A stretch of 64,000 nucleotides of DNA from assembly GCF_012911935.1 (NCBI RefSeq), contig NZ_JAAXLA010000006.1:101455-165454 (forward strand). The letters run 5' to 3'. The notes beneath the pieces were generated by a model, which was not told the origin of the DNA, ran no database searches, and saw only the letters and a program-made list of their open reading frames with translations. The stretch comes from Pseudonocardia acidicola. GTDB lineage: Bacteria > Actinomycetota > Actinomycetes > Mycobacteriales > Pseudonocardiaceae. This document shows positions 28,492 to 37,600 of the stretch, one piece after another. The position numbers were made by a program, and so were the translations under genes. Every line of letters begins with the position of its first letter. Positions within the stretch are counted from its first letter, which is position 1.

Positions 28492-29144
28492 CGGGCACTC
28501 CCGTTCTCGCTGGTGGCGCTGTTCGGCAGCTGGCCGGCGCGGGAGATCACGTGGTCGACGAAGCCGTACTCCAGCGCCTCCTGCGCGGTGAACCACCGGT
28601 CACGGTCGAAGTCGGCCATGATCCGCTCCACCGGCTGCCCGGTGTGCTCGGAGATCAGCTCCGCCATCTCCTGCTTGTGCCGGCGGAACAGCTCGGCCTG
28701 GATGGCGATGTCGGACTCGGTGCCACCGACACCGGCCGAGGGCTGGTGCATGAGGATCTGGCAGTGCGGGAGCGCGTAGCGCTTGCCCCGGGCCCCCGCC
28801 GACAGCAGGAACTGCCCCATCGAGGCCGCCAGCCCCATCCCGTACGTGGCCACGTCGCACTCGATGAATTCCATCGTGTCGTAGATGGCCATCCCCGCGG
28901 TGACCGAGCCACCCGGAGAGTTGATGTAGAGCGAGATGTCGGCTGTCGGGTCCTCCGCCGACAGCAGCAGCATCTGCGCTGCGATCCGGTTGGCGATGTC
29001 GTCGTCGACCTGCTGCCCGAGCACGATGATCCGCTGCTGCAGCAGCCGTTCGTACACCGAGTCGGACAGCGTCATCGACGCCGCCGCGGAGCGCATCTGC
29101 GTAAGGCGGTCCGCGCTACGCGGGCCGGTGTCCTGCTGGCTCAC
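28488..29144 (-). CDS. clpP1: ATP-dependent Clp protease proteolytic subunit 1
   Basis: First proteolytic subunit of the ClpP1P2 complex, 218 residues, with the nucleophile block [16 protein letters not shown], the histidine block [12 protein letters not shown] and [18 protein letters not shown]. Start is GTG ([10 protein letters not shown]); the 30-residue lead before [16 protein letters not shown] is longer than in many ClpP proteins and may be partly removed. A ClgR-like box lies about 115 bp upstream. Confidence 0.96.
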   Translation of the reverse strand: MSQQDTGPRSADRLTQMRSAAASMTLSDSVYERLLQQRIIVLGQQVDDDIANRIAAQMLLLSAEDPTADISLYINSPGGSVTAGMAIYDTMEFIECDVATYGMGLAASMGQFLLSAGARGKRYALPHCQILMHQPSAGVGGTESDIAIQAELFRRHKQEMAELISEHTGQPVERIMADFDRDRWFTAQEALEYGFVDHVISRAGQLPNSATSENGSAR

Positions 29145-29221
29145 TTCACCCTGCCTTCTGCTGGCTAGCTCGCGTTGTCCGGTCCGGCCAGACCCAAGTG
29201 GATCTGTGAGGACCGACCCTA

Positions 29222-29247
29222 CGCGGACGCCGTGCCCGGCGTCCGCG
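29222..29247 (-). terminator. Terminator hairpin downstream of tig
   Basis: Perfect ten-base-pair stem CGCGGACGCC/GGCGTCCGCG with a GTGCCC loop, 50 bp beyond the tig stop. It separates tig from the clpP1P2 transcript. No T tract follows, as is common in actinobacteria. Confidence 0.6.
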
Positions 29248-29259
29248 AACCGGGAGGTT

Positions 29260-29277
29260 GTTCGCTGTGGGCGCAGA
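29260..29277. promoter_or_regulatory. ClgR-like box upstream of clpP1P2
   Basis: GTTCGCTGTGGGCGCAGA resembles the published ClgR operator (CGCY-N4-RGCG core) that activates clpP1P2 in actinobacteria. One arm is imperfect. It lies in the tig-clpP1 gap, 116-133 bp upstream of clpP1. Confidence 0.35.
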
Positions 29278-29295
29278 CGACGCCCGGCGCGGACG

Positions 29296-30795
29296 TCAGG
29301 CCTTGGTCGAGGAGGCCGTACCGGACGTGTCCGCGTCGTCCCCGGCCGGGGCGTCGGCGGCCGCCTCGGTGGTCTCGGTGGTCTCGGTGGTCCCGGTGGT
29401 CTCGGTGGTCCCGGCGGTCTCCGCGGCCTCGTCCTCGGCGCCCGGGACCTCGACCACCTCGACCCCGTCGTCCTCCGGGCCGAGCAGGTCGGACAGGTCG
29501 ACGGCGTTGCCCTGCTGGTCGGTTACCGTCGCCGCGCGCACCGCCGTGATCAGCGCCTTGCTGCGCCGCACGTCGGAGTAGATCGCGCCGAGCTGACCGG
29601 CCTGCTGGATGCGCTGGACGAACTCCTCCGGCGCCATCCCGTACTGCTGGGCCTGGAAGACGATCCGCTCGGTGAGCTCCTGGTCGTTGACCGAGACCTG
29701 CTCGGCGTCGGCCAGCGCGTCGAGCACCAGGCGGGTCTTCACCGAGCGCTCGGCCTCGTCGCGGGTCTCGGTGTCGAACTGCTCCCGGGTCCGGCCCTGG
29801 CTCTCCAGGAACTCGCCGAACTTCTCCTCGTCGTGGTCGAAGCTGTGCACCGCGTCGTGCAGGCGGGAGTCGACCTCGGCGCTGACGACGCTCTCCGGGA
29901 GCGGCACCTCGGTGGCGTCGACCAGCGCCTCGAGGACCTTGTCCCGAGCCTGGGTCACCTGCTCCATCCGGCGCACCCGGCCGAGCCGCTCACGCAGGTC
30001 GGCGGTGAGCTCGTCGAGGGTGTCGAACTCACTGGCCAGCTGGGCGAACTCGTCGTCGGCGTCGGGGAGCTGACGCTCCTTGACCGCGGTGACCTTCACA
30101 GTGACCTCGGCGTCGCGGTCGGCGTACTCGCCGGCGACCAGCTTCGAGGTGAACGTGCGCGACTCGCCCGCCGACAGCCCGGTGATGGCCTCGTCGATGC
30201 CGTCGATCAGCCCGCCCTGGCCCACCTGGTAGGAGAACCCGGTGGTGGTGGCCTCCTCGACGGGCGTGCCGTCGACGGTGGCGGACAGGTCGATCTGGAC
30301 GAAGTCGTCCTGGGCCGCGGGGCGCTCGACACCGGTCAGCGTGCCGAAGCGGGCGCGCAGCGACTGGAGCTGCTCGTCGACCTGCTCATCCGTGACCTCG
30401 ACATCGTCGACGGAGACGGACAGGCCGTCCATGTCGGGCAGCGTGATCTCCGGGCGGACGTCGACCTCGGCGGTGAACGCGAGCTTCTCGCCGTCGGCGA
30501 TCTCGGTGACCTCGATGTCGGGCCGACCGATCGGCCGGACCTCCTCCGACGCGGTGACGGCCTCGCTGTACTTCGCCGGGATGGCCTCGTTCACGACCTC
30601 GTCGAGCACCACGCCGCGGCCCAGCCGGGCCTCCAGGAGCCGGGCCGGCGCCTTGCCGGGCCGGAAGCCCGGGATCCGGACCTGCTTGGCGATCTTCTTG
30701 TACGCGCGGTCGAAGTCGGGCTTGAGCTCGTCGAACGGCACCTCGACGTTGATGCGGACGCGCGTCGGGCTGAGGTGCTCGACGGTGCTCTTCAC
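29296..30795 (-). CDS. tig: Trigger factor
   Basis: Ribosome-associated chaperone and peptidyl-prolyl isomerase. The N-terminal ribosome-binding loop is [19 protein letters not shown] (residues about 45-63), followed by the FKBP domain at about 160-240 and the helical C-terminal arms. GTG at 30795 ([20 protein letters not shown]) is the standard start and gives 499 residues, about 50 more than usual because of an acidic Thr-Glu-Thr repeat tail. The first gene of the tig-clpP1-clpP2-clpX group, with its own terminator. Confidence 0.97.
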   Translation of the reverse strand: MKSTVEHLSPTRVRINVEVPFDELKPDFDRAYKKIAKQVRIPGFRPGKAPARLLEARLGRGVVLDEVVNEAIPAKYSEAVTASEEVRPIGRPDIEVTEIADGEKLAFTAEVDVRPEITLPDMDGLSVSVDDVEVTDEQVDEQLQSLRARFGTLTGVERPAAQDDFVQIDLSATVDGTPVEEATTTGFSYQVGQGGLIDGIDEAITGLSAGESRTFTSKLVAGEYADRDAEVTVKVTAVKERQLPDADDEFAQLASEFDTLDELTADLRERLGRVRRMEQVTQARDKVLEALVDATEVPLPESVVSAEVDSRLHDAVHSFDHDEEKFGEFLESQGRTREQFDTETRDEAERSVKTRLVLDALADAEQVSVNDQELTERIVFQAQQYGMAPEEFVQRIQQAGQLGAIYSDVRRSKALITAVRAATVTDQQGNAVDLSDLLGPEDDGVEVVEVPGAEDEAAETAGTTETTGTTETTETTEAAADAPAGDDADTSGTASSTKA

Positions 30796-30960
30796 GGTGG
30801 GTACTCCTTGGACGGACAGACGGAAAGCATGCGGACTCACGTACCGGTCGCGGGAGGCGACCACGGCGCCCTCGAACGGCACCGCTCTTACGCGCGAGTC
30901 TAGGCGAGACGGGTGTGACGGCGTCCGGCCGCCCAGGGGGCGGCGCCGCGGACCGGCCGC

Positions 30961-31284
30961 TCAGCGCCGCCCGGCCCCCTCTCCGACGACGTCGGCGAAG
31001 GTGACCTCGACCGGGACCGGACCGAGCACGGCGCGGACCAGTGCGCCGAGTTCGCCGGCCAGCCGCGGCAACGGGGCGCCCGCCCGGACCACCACCGCGA
31101 TCTCGGCGGCCTCGCCGGCGGCGCCGACCCGGACCCCGAGCAGCCGCCGCCGGCCGGGCAGATAGGAGGCGACGGAACCGAACGGACCACCGTCCAACCG
31201 GGCCACCGCGGGGTGCGCCAGGACCGCGGCGGCGACGGCGTCGGGGCCGGGGGCGGCGCCACGGCGGGCGGGCGTGTCGGTCAC
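30961..31284 (-). CDS. Asp23-like small protein
   Basis: A 107-residue protein that resembles single-domain Asp23/Gls24-related proteins of actinobacterial envelope-stress clusters. The segment VLAHPAVARLDGGPFGSVAS followed by YLPGRRRLLGVRVG is typical, as is the final VPVEVTFADVV strand. GTG start lacks a ribosome site but has a TAGTCT -10 box six bases upstream. The Asp23 and sigma factor genes lie 1-2 kb away on the other strand, supporting a shared envelope role; function is otherwise unknown. Confidence 0.72.
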   Translation of the reverse strand: MTDTPARRGAAPGPDAVAAAVLAHPAVARLDGGPFGSVASYLPGRRRLLGVRVGAAGEAAEIAVVVRAGAPLPRLAGELGALVRAVLGPVPVEVTFADVVGEGAGRR

Positions 31285-31290
31285 GCGCGA

Positions 31291-31296
31291 AGACTA
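31291..31296 (-). promoter_or_regulatory. -10 box (TAGTCT) for leaderless Asp23-like gene
   Basis: TAGTCT ends six bases before the GTG at 31284. No Shine-Dalgarno sequence is present, so the transcript is probably leaderless. Confidence 0.45.
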
Positions 31297-31429
31297 CTGA
31301 GCACGACGGGCCCCTGCCCGGCACGACCAGACCGGCGCGAAGAGACACGGAGAACACCGGCGCGAAGAGAGCGGCACCCCGGGAGTACTCCTCCGAGGTG
31401 CCGCTCGCGAGACGCGACCCTGAGGCGCG

Positions 31430-31606
31430 TCAGCTCTTCGTGAAGGCGTCCTTCACCTTCTCGCCGGCCTGCTTGATGCGCCCGGCGAACTGGTCCTTCT
31501 TGCCCTCGGCCTGCAACTCCCGGTCGCCGGTCGCCTCGCCGGCGACCGCCTTGGCCGTGCCCGAGACTTCCTGGGCCTTGTTCTCGACCTTGTCGGACAA
31601 GCTCAT
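31430..31606 (-). CDS. CsbD family stress-response protein
   Basis: A 58-residue, highly charged helical protein: MSLSDKVENKAQEVSGTAKA then VAGEATGDRELQAEGKKDQF. This is the CsbD signature, a family induced by general stress (sigma B) in Bacillus; molecular function is unknown. GAGGAGG lies six bases before the ATG. It is divergent from the sigma factor gene, with 145 bp between starts, so the two may be co-regulated. Confidence 0.88.
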   Translation of the reverse strand: MSLSDKVENKAQEVSGTAKAVAGEATGDRELQAEGKKDQFAGRIKQAGEKVKDAFTKS

Positions 31607-31751
31607 CGCAGCCTCCTCGTCGATCGGATGACATCGGCGCCGCCGTCCGGCGGGCGATGCCGTTGCGCCCTTACGCTGCCCCTACCCGGTGTCGCCGGAT
31701 CTTGACCCTGTCGTGATCGGCATCACATCGACGGAAAGTGAGCGGAGACCG

Positions 31752-32453
31752 GTGCGGGCCACTCAACGCGCGGATGTGCACGGACCGGCCACCGGCGCGC
31801 CCGACGTCCCCGCGACGGTGGGACCGACGGCGCCGGTCCCGGCCCCATCCGGCCCGGCCGGGCCCGGTCCCGCGCCGTCCGCGGCCGCATCGCGGGCGGC
31901 CGCCGTCGAACTCGACGAGACGACGCTGGTCGTGCGCGCCCAGGAGGGCGACGTGCGGGCGTTCGAGGTGCTCGCCCTGCGCCATCAGGCCGCGCTCTAC
32001 CGGCTCGCCGTGCGCGTGATGGGCAACCCCCCCGACGCCGAGGACGCGCTGCAGGAGGCCCTGCTCGACGCGTGGCGCCGGATCGGCCGGTTCCACGGCG
32101 ACTCGGCGTTCTCCACCTGGATGTACCGCGTGGTCACCAATCGCTGCATCAGCATGCTCCGCCGGCGCCGTCCTGCCGTGCCGGTGGCCGAGGTGGGCGA
32201 TCTCGCCGAGCTCACCACCGGCCCCGGGGGCTCCCCGGAGCGCGCCGCGGAGGTGGACGCGGGAATGGCCGCACTGGGCTCCGCGCTTGCGGATCTGCCC
32301 GACGACCAGCGGATCTGCTGGGTGCTCCGGGAACTCGAGGGCCTCGGGTACGCCGAGATCTCCGAGATCACCGGCGCGGGCGAGTCGACGGTGCGCGGCC
32401 GGATCCACCGCGCACGGACACGGTTGGCGGAGGCGATGCGGTCATGGCGATGA
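31752..32453 (+). CDS. ECF-type RNA polymerase sigma factor
   Basis: Sigma-70 family factor of 233 residues. After a 50-residue Pro/Ala-rich lead come region 2 (HQAALYRLAVRVMGNPPDAE then DALQEALLDAWRRIGRF) and region 4 (DLPDDQRICWVLRELEGLGY and GAGESTVRGRIHRARTRL). GTG at 31752 was chosen for its GGAG site; another in-frame GTG lies 63 bases upstream. The next gene overlaps its end and carries a zinc anti-sigma motif, so it is the probable cognate regulator. Confidence 0.9.
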   Translation: MRATQRADVHGPATGAPDVPATVGPTAPVPAPSGPAGPGPAPSAAASRAAAVELDETTLVVRAQEGDVRAFEVLALRHQAALYRLAVRVMGNPPDAEDALQEALLDAWRRIGRFHGDSAFSTWMYRVVTNRCISMLRRRRPAVPVAEVGDLAELTTGPGGSPERAAEVDAGMAALGSALADLPDDQRICWVLRELEGLGYAEISEITGAGESTVRGRIHRARTRLAEAMRSWR

Positions 32454-33097
32454 ACGGGGAGGTGAACCGGGCTCCGGACGCGGCGGCGGGCCGGCTGCCC
32501 GGCCCCGGCGACGAGCCGGACACCGCCATCGCACCGCTGGCCTGCGGGCGCGACGCGGCTGCGGTGTGGGACCACGCCACGGCGGGCACACTCGACGAGC
32601 ACGAGCGCGGCTGCCCGCACTGCGCCGCGGCGATCGCGGACGCCCGTCGGCTCGACGGCGTCGTGCACCGGATGGCGGCCGAGCCGCTGACCCCGCCGCC
32701 GTCGGTGATGGAGCGGGTGATGGGCGCGGTGCTGGCCGAACTGCGGCCCTACGACGTGATCTCGCTGGCGTCCCCGCACGGCCCGGCACGACTCAGCCGC
32801 CCGGCGGCGGCCGCGGTGCTGCGGCACGTCGTCGACGGGATGGGCGGGGTGCACGCCCGCAGTTGCCGGATCGAGCAGGTGGAGCAGGCCGGCGACGTGC
32901 CACACATCTCGGGCGGTCCGGCCGCCGCGGTCACGGTGGCGATGACCGTGACCGCACGCTTCGGCGTCGACCTCGCCTCGGTCGCGGCCCGGGTGCGCCA
33001 GATGGTGATCGCCGCGGCCGGGCAGGCGCTGGGCGTGCCGGTGCAGCGGGTGGACATCGAGGTGGTCGACGTGTTCGACGATCGGGGGCAGTGGTGA
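32444..33097 (+). CDS. Zinc-finger anti-sigma (ZAS) / Asp23 fusion protein
   Basis: A 217-residue protein with two parts. Residues about 30-75 hold DEHERGCPHC, the H-x3-C-x2-C zinc motif of anti-sigma factors; residues about 105-215 form an Asp23/Gls24 domain (AVLRHVVDGMGGVHARSC ... VPVQRVDIEVVDVF). Its start lies inside the end of the sigma gene (10-bp overlap; a second ATG two codons on is also possible), and its stop overlaps the next Asp23 gene. I infer that it binds the sigma factor and senses envelope state through the Asp23 part. Confidence 0.85.
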   Translation: MAMNGEVNRAPDAAAGRLPGPGDEPDTAIAPLACGRDAAAVWDHATAGTLDEHERGCPHCAAAIADARRLDGVVHRMAAEPLTPPPSVMERVMGAVLAELRPYDVISLASPHGPARLSRPAAAAVLRHVVDGMGGVHARSCRIEQVEQAGDVPHISGGPAAAVTVAMTVTARFGVDLASVAARVRQMVIAAAGQALGVPVQRVDIEVVDVFDDRGQW

Positions 33098-33468
33098 ACG
33101 AGGGGGCCGGTGCAGGACCGGACGGTGTCCGGTTCCACGTCGGGGACGCCGTGGTCGCCCGGGTCGCGGCACAACGGGCCCGCGAGGTCCCGGGAGTGGT
33201 GGCCCTGCGGGCCGACCTGGCACAGGCGCTGCTCGGCCTGGCCGGCTCGGTGCTGGGCCCGGACCGGGTCCGACCGGCCACCGACGGGGTGACGGCCACC
33301 GTGCAGGGCGACCGCGCGGAGGTCGCGTTGACCATCGTCACCCGGCTCGGCCACAACTGCCGCGACCTGGCCCGGGCGGTGCAGCAGGAGGTGGCCGAGG
33401 CGGTGGCGAGCTACACGGGCCTCGACGCCGAGGTGCGGGTGACGATCGCCGACGTCCGGCTGGACTAG
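33094..33468 (+). CDS. Asp23/Gls24 family envelope stress protein
   Basis: Single Asp23-type domain of 124 residues: VGDAVVARVAAQRAREVPGV then VALRADLAQALLG, ending in the paired strands TGLDAEVRVTIADVRL. Asp23 proteins act near the membrane in envelope stress in Gram-positive bacteria. GTG start overlaps the upstream stop (GTGA), so it is the third gene of the sigma operon. Its TAG stop shares the palindrome CTAG with the stop of the convergent FhuF-like gene. Confidence 0.83.
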   Translation: MNEGAGAGPDGVRFHVGDAVVARVAAQRAREVPGVVALRADLAQALLGLAGSVLGPDRVRPATDGVTATVQGDRAEVALTIVTRLGHNCRDLARAVQQEVAEAVASYTGLDAEVRVTIADVRLD

Positions 33469-34250
33469 CCGCGCGACCGGGCCGCCCGCAGGTTGAGCAC
33501 GCAGTCGGCGCAGGTCCCGCCGCCGGGAACCTTGTAGTACAGGCAGCAGGACCGGCGCTGGAAGGTCCATCCGACGTCCGCGCCGACGGCCGGACGGCGC
33601 TCCCCCGCACCGGCGAACGGGCCGCGCGCGAGCACGCCGGCGGCGACCTGCGCAGCCCGCTCGGCGGCCGCCGGGCGGCTGCTGCCGATCAGCCGCTTCG
33701 CCGCCGCGACCGACGACGCCGCGTTGCCCCACAGCAGCCGCTCGGAGATCGGTACCTGGGCCCGGACGGCGGCGACCAGCGGGCCCAGGTGCTCGGTGAC
33801 CAGCAGCGCGGTCAGCCGGTCGGCGGCCTCGCCGAGGTCGTCGGGCAGCACCTCGCCGCGCGGGTCTGCCAGCCACAGCGGCCACGGCCCGGTCACCGAC
33901 ACCCGCCAGTGCAGCGCGCCCGCCGTGACCGCGGGCAGCATCCCGTGCAGCACCACGACGGCCAGCGGGGCGGACAGCACCCGCGCCGCCATGCCCTGGA
34001 AGGCGATCGAGGCCGCCACCCGCTCGTCGCCGTCGAGTACCCGGCGCACGTGCGCGATGCGGGCCCGCAGGGGCTCGGGATCGGTGTACAGGTCGGTCAT
34101 CGGGCGCCAGGTCGGGTCCACCTGTTCGGCCGGGTTGGTACCGATCGCGAAGAACGGCCCGAACTCCCCGACGTCGGCCAGCGCCGCGCACACGTCCACC
34201 CGGACAGTCTCTCCCGGGCCCGCGGCCCGGTCGAATGGAGCAGCGCGCAT
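33465..34250 (-). CDS. FhuF-like (2Fe-2S)-binding protein
   Basis: Predicted ferric-siderophore reductase-like protein of 261 residues. The C-terminal cysteines in RRSCCLYYKVPGGGTCADC (C-C-x10-C-x2-C) are the [2Fe-2S] ligands of the FhuF family. The N-terminal two thirds are Ala-rich and weakly conserved, with WRVSVTGPWPLWLADPRGEV and LLWGNAASSVAAAKRLI as recognisable blocks. No siderophore transport gene is adjacent. It converges on the sigma/Asp23 operon with a four-base overlap. Confidence 0.85.
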   Translation of the reverse strand: MRAAPFDRAAGPGETVRVDVCAALADVGEFGPFFAIGTNPAEQVDPTWRPMTDLYTDPEPLRARIAHVRRVLDGDERVAASIAFQGMAARVLSAPLAVVVLHGMLPAVTAGALHWRVSVTGPWPLWLADPRGEVLPDDLGEAADRLTALLVTEHLGPLVAAVRAQVPISERLLWGNAASSVAAAKRLIGSSRPAAAERAAQVAAGVLARGPFAGAGERRPAVGADVGWTFQRRSCCLYYKVPGGGTCADCVLNLRAARSRG

Positions 34251-34661
34251 TGCCTCGCGGGCGTACCGCCGGGTAGCCGTCCACCGGTCGAGCAGACCAC
34301 TGTGGCATTCCAGACGGCCAGAAGCGCGATGAAATCGCAGGTCAGAGCGTAGTCACGGTGGTCACTGCTACGTTTACTGGCGCATCACCGGCCCTGCATG
34401 CGACTCTTTGGGAGCAAAACCGCACCCGACGCTGCGTGCGGTCGCACCGTGCACTGGGCCGGTCGGCGCCTCATCATGGCGTTCGGCCGTCACGCATTAG
34501 TCCGAGGCAACACCCGGGCCGGACGACAAGTCCAGCCCGGTGCATCCGACCGGACGAGTCACAGCGTCCCGCCGGGAGCGTCGGATACTCTGTTTGGAAC
34601 CATTAGGTCCACGTCGTCCCGATGCGATCGTCGGGGTGCACCGAGACGACAGGAGGAGCTG
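34251..34661. other. Leader/promoter region between the FhuF-like gene and gltB
   Basis: 411 bp without a gene, separating two divergent genes and therefore holding both promoters. The gltB ribosome site AGGAGGAG lies at 34651-34658. A GATACTCT segment at about 34587 is a possible gltB -10. No riboswitch, hairpin of note or small gene was found. Confidence 0.5.
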
Positions 34662-37600
34662 TTGGCTGCGATCAGCGACCAGGCGGACACGTCGCAGGGC
34701 CTGTACGCCCCTGAGTACGAGCATGACGCCTGCGGTGTCGCCATGGTCGCCGACCTGGCCGGTCGGCGCGACCACGGCATCGTCCAGAAAGCTCTTACCG
34801 CGCTGCTGCGCCTGGAGCACCGCGGCGCCCGCGGCAGCGAGATCAACACCGGCGACGGTGCGGGCATCCTGATCCAGGTACCTGACGCGTTCTTCAGGGA
34901 CATCGTCGACTTCGAGCTCCCCGTTACCGGTGCCTACGCGGTCGGCACCGCGTTCCTGCCGCGGGACCGCGCCGAGGCGGACGCGGCCGTCGAGCGGATC
35001 AACGCGCTCGCCGCCGAGGAGAACCTCCGCGTGCTCGGCTGGCGCGAGCTGCCCACCGACCCGGAGAAGGCCGACCTCGGCCCCACCGCGCTGGCGGCGA
35101 TGCCGAGCTTCCGGCAGCTGTTCGTCGCGGGCATCGAGGAGGGCGAGGACGCGCCGACCGGCATCGACCTCGAGCGGCGCACGTTCTGCCTGCGCAAGCG
35201 CGTCGAGCACACGACCGGCGTCTACTTCCCCAGCTTGTCCCCGCGGACCATCGTCTACAAGGGGATGCTCGCCGAGCCGCAGGTCGAGGCGTTCTACCCG
35301 GACCTGTCCGACGAGCGCGTGACGAGCGCGCTGGCCGTGGTGCACTCCCGGTTCTCCACGAACACGTTCCCGGCGTGGCCGCTGGCCCACCCCTACCGCT
35401 ACGTCGCGCACAACGGTGAGATCAACACGCTGCGCGGCAACCGGAACTGGATGGCCGCCCGCGAGGCGCTGCTGGAGTCCGACGTGCTGCCGGGCGACCT
35501 GCAGCGGCTGACCCCGGTGGTCACCCCGGACGCGAGCGACTCGGCCACCTTCGACGAGGTGCTCGAGCTGCTGCACCTGGGTGGCCGCAGCCTCCCGCAC
35601 GCGGTGCTGATGATGATCCCGGAGGCGTGGGAGAACCACGACGAGATGGATCCGGCCCGCCGCGCGTTCTACGAGTACCACTCCACGCTGATGGAGCCGT
35701 GGGACGGACCGGCGCTGGTCGCGTTCACCGACGGCACCGTGATCGGCGCCGTGCTCGACCGCAACGGCCTGCGCCCGGCCCGGTACTGGGTCACCGAGGA
35801 CGGACTGGTCGTGCTGGCCTCCGAGGTCGGCGTGCTCGACGTCGACCCCTCGGCCGTGGTCCGCAAGGGCCGGCTCGAGCCCGGCCGGATGTTCCTGGTC
35901 GACACCGCCGCCGGCAAGATCGTCGACGACGACGAGATCAAGGGCCAGCTCGCCGCCGAGCACCCCTACGAGGACTGGCTGCACGCCGGCCTGATCCGGC
36001 TGGAGAACCTGCCCGAGCGCGACCGCGAGCAGATCGCGCACTCCGCGCTCACCCACCGCCAGCAGTCCTTCGGCTACACCGAGGAGGAGCTCAACGTCCT
36101 GCTCCGGCCGATGGCGGTCTCCGGTGCGGAGCCGATCGGCTCGATGGGCAACGACGCGCCGCTGGCGGCGATCTCCGAGCGGCCCCGGCAGCTGTTCGAC
36201 TACTTCACCCAGCTGTTCGCCCAGGTCACCAACCCGCCGCTGGACGCCATCCGCGAGGAGCTGGTGACCTCGCTGCAGTCGCAGCTCGGCCCGGAGCGCA
36301 ACCTGCTCTCGGCGAGCCCGCACAACTGCCGCACGATCGTGGTCCCGTTCCCGGTGCTCGGCAACGACGACCTCGCCAAGATCATCCACATCAACGACGA
36401 CGGCGAGTTCCCCGGCTTCGCCTCGTACACCGTCAAGGGCCTGTTCACGGCGGCCGAGGGCGGCGCGGGCCTGGTCAACCGGCTCGAGGAGATCAAGGCC
36501 GAGGTCACCCGGGCCATCGAGGACGGCGCCCGGCTGATCGTGCTGTCCCAGCGCGGGGTCGACGCCGAGCACGCGCCGATCCCGTCGCTGCTGCTCACCG
36601 GCGCGGTGCACCACCACCTGGTGCGCGAGCGCACCCGCACCCGGGTCGGGCTGATCGTCGAGTCCGGCGACGCCCGCGAGGTGCACCACGTCGCGCTGCT
36701 CATCGGTTTCGGCGCGGCCGCGGTCAACCCGTACCTGGCCATGGCCACCGTCGAGGACCTCGCCGACCGCGGCGACATCCCCGGCGTGGACGCCAAGACC
36801 GCGGCGAAGAACCTGGTCAAGGCGCTGGGCAAGGGCGTGCGCAAGACCATGTCGAAGATCGGCGTCTCGACCGTCGCGTCCTACACCGGCGCGCAGATCT
36901 TCGAGGCGATCGGGCTCGGCGAGGAGGTCATCGACACCTGCTTCACCGGCACCACGTCCCGGCTGGGCGGCGTCGGCTTCGACGTCCTCGCCGAGGAGGT
37001 CCTGCGCCATCACCGGCGGGCGTTCCCGGCCGACGAGGTGCGCGCCAGCCACCGCGCCCTGGCCGTGGGCGGCGAGTACCAGTGGCGCCGCGAGGGCGAG
37101 CTGCACCTGTTCAACCCGCAGACCGTCTTCAAGCTGCAGCACTCCACCCGCTCGGGCCGCTACGAGATCTTCAAGGAGTACACCCGGGCGGTCGACGACC
37201 AGGCCGAGCGGCTGATGACGCTGCGCGGGCTGTTCCGCTTCAAGGAGGGCGTGCGCCCGCCGGTGCCGATCGACGAGGTCGAGCCGGTCGAGTCGATCGT
37301 CAAGCGGTTCGCCACCGGCGCCATCTCCTACGGCTCGATCTCCCAGGAGATGCACGAGACGCTCGCCATCGCCATGAATCGGCTCGGCGGCAAGTCGAAC
37401 ACCGGTGAGGGCGGCGAGGACGCCGACCGCTTCACCCCGGACGCCAACGGCGACTCCCGGCGCAGCGCGATCAAGCAGGTGGCCTCCGGCCGCTTCGGCG
37501 TGACCAGCGAGTACCTGGTCAACGCCGACGACCTGCAGATCAAGATCTCGCAGGGCGCCAAGCCGGGCGAGGGCGGTCAGCTGCCGGGCGGCAAGGTCTA

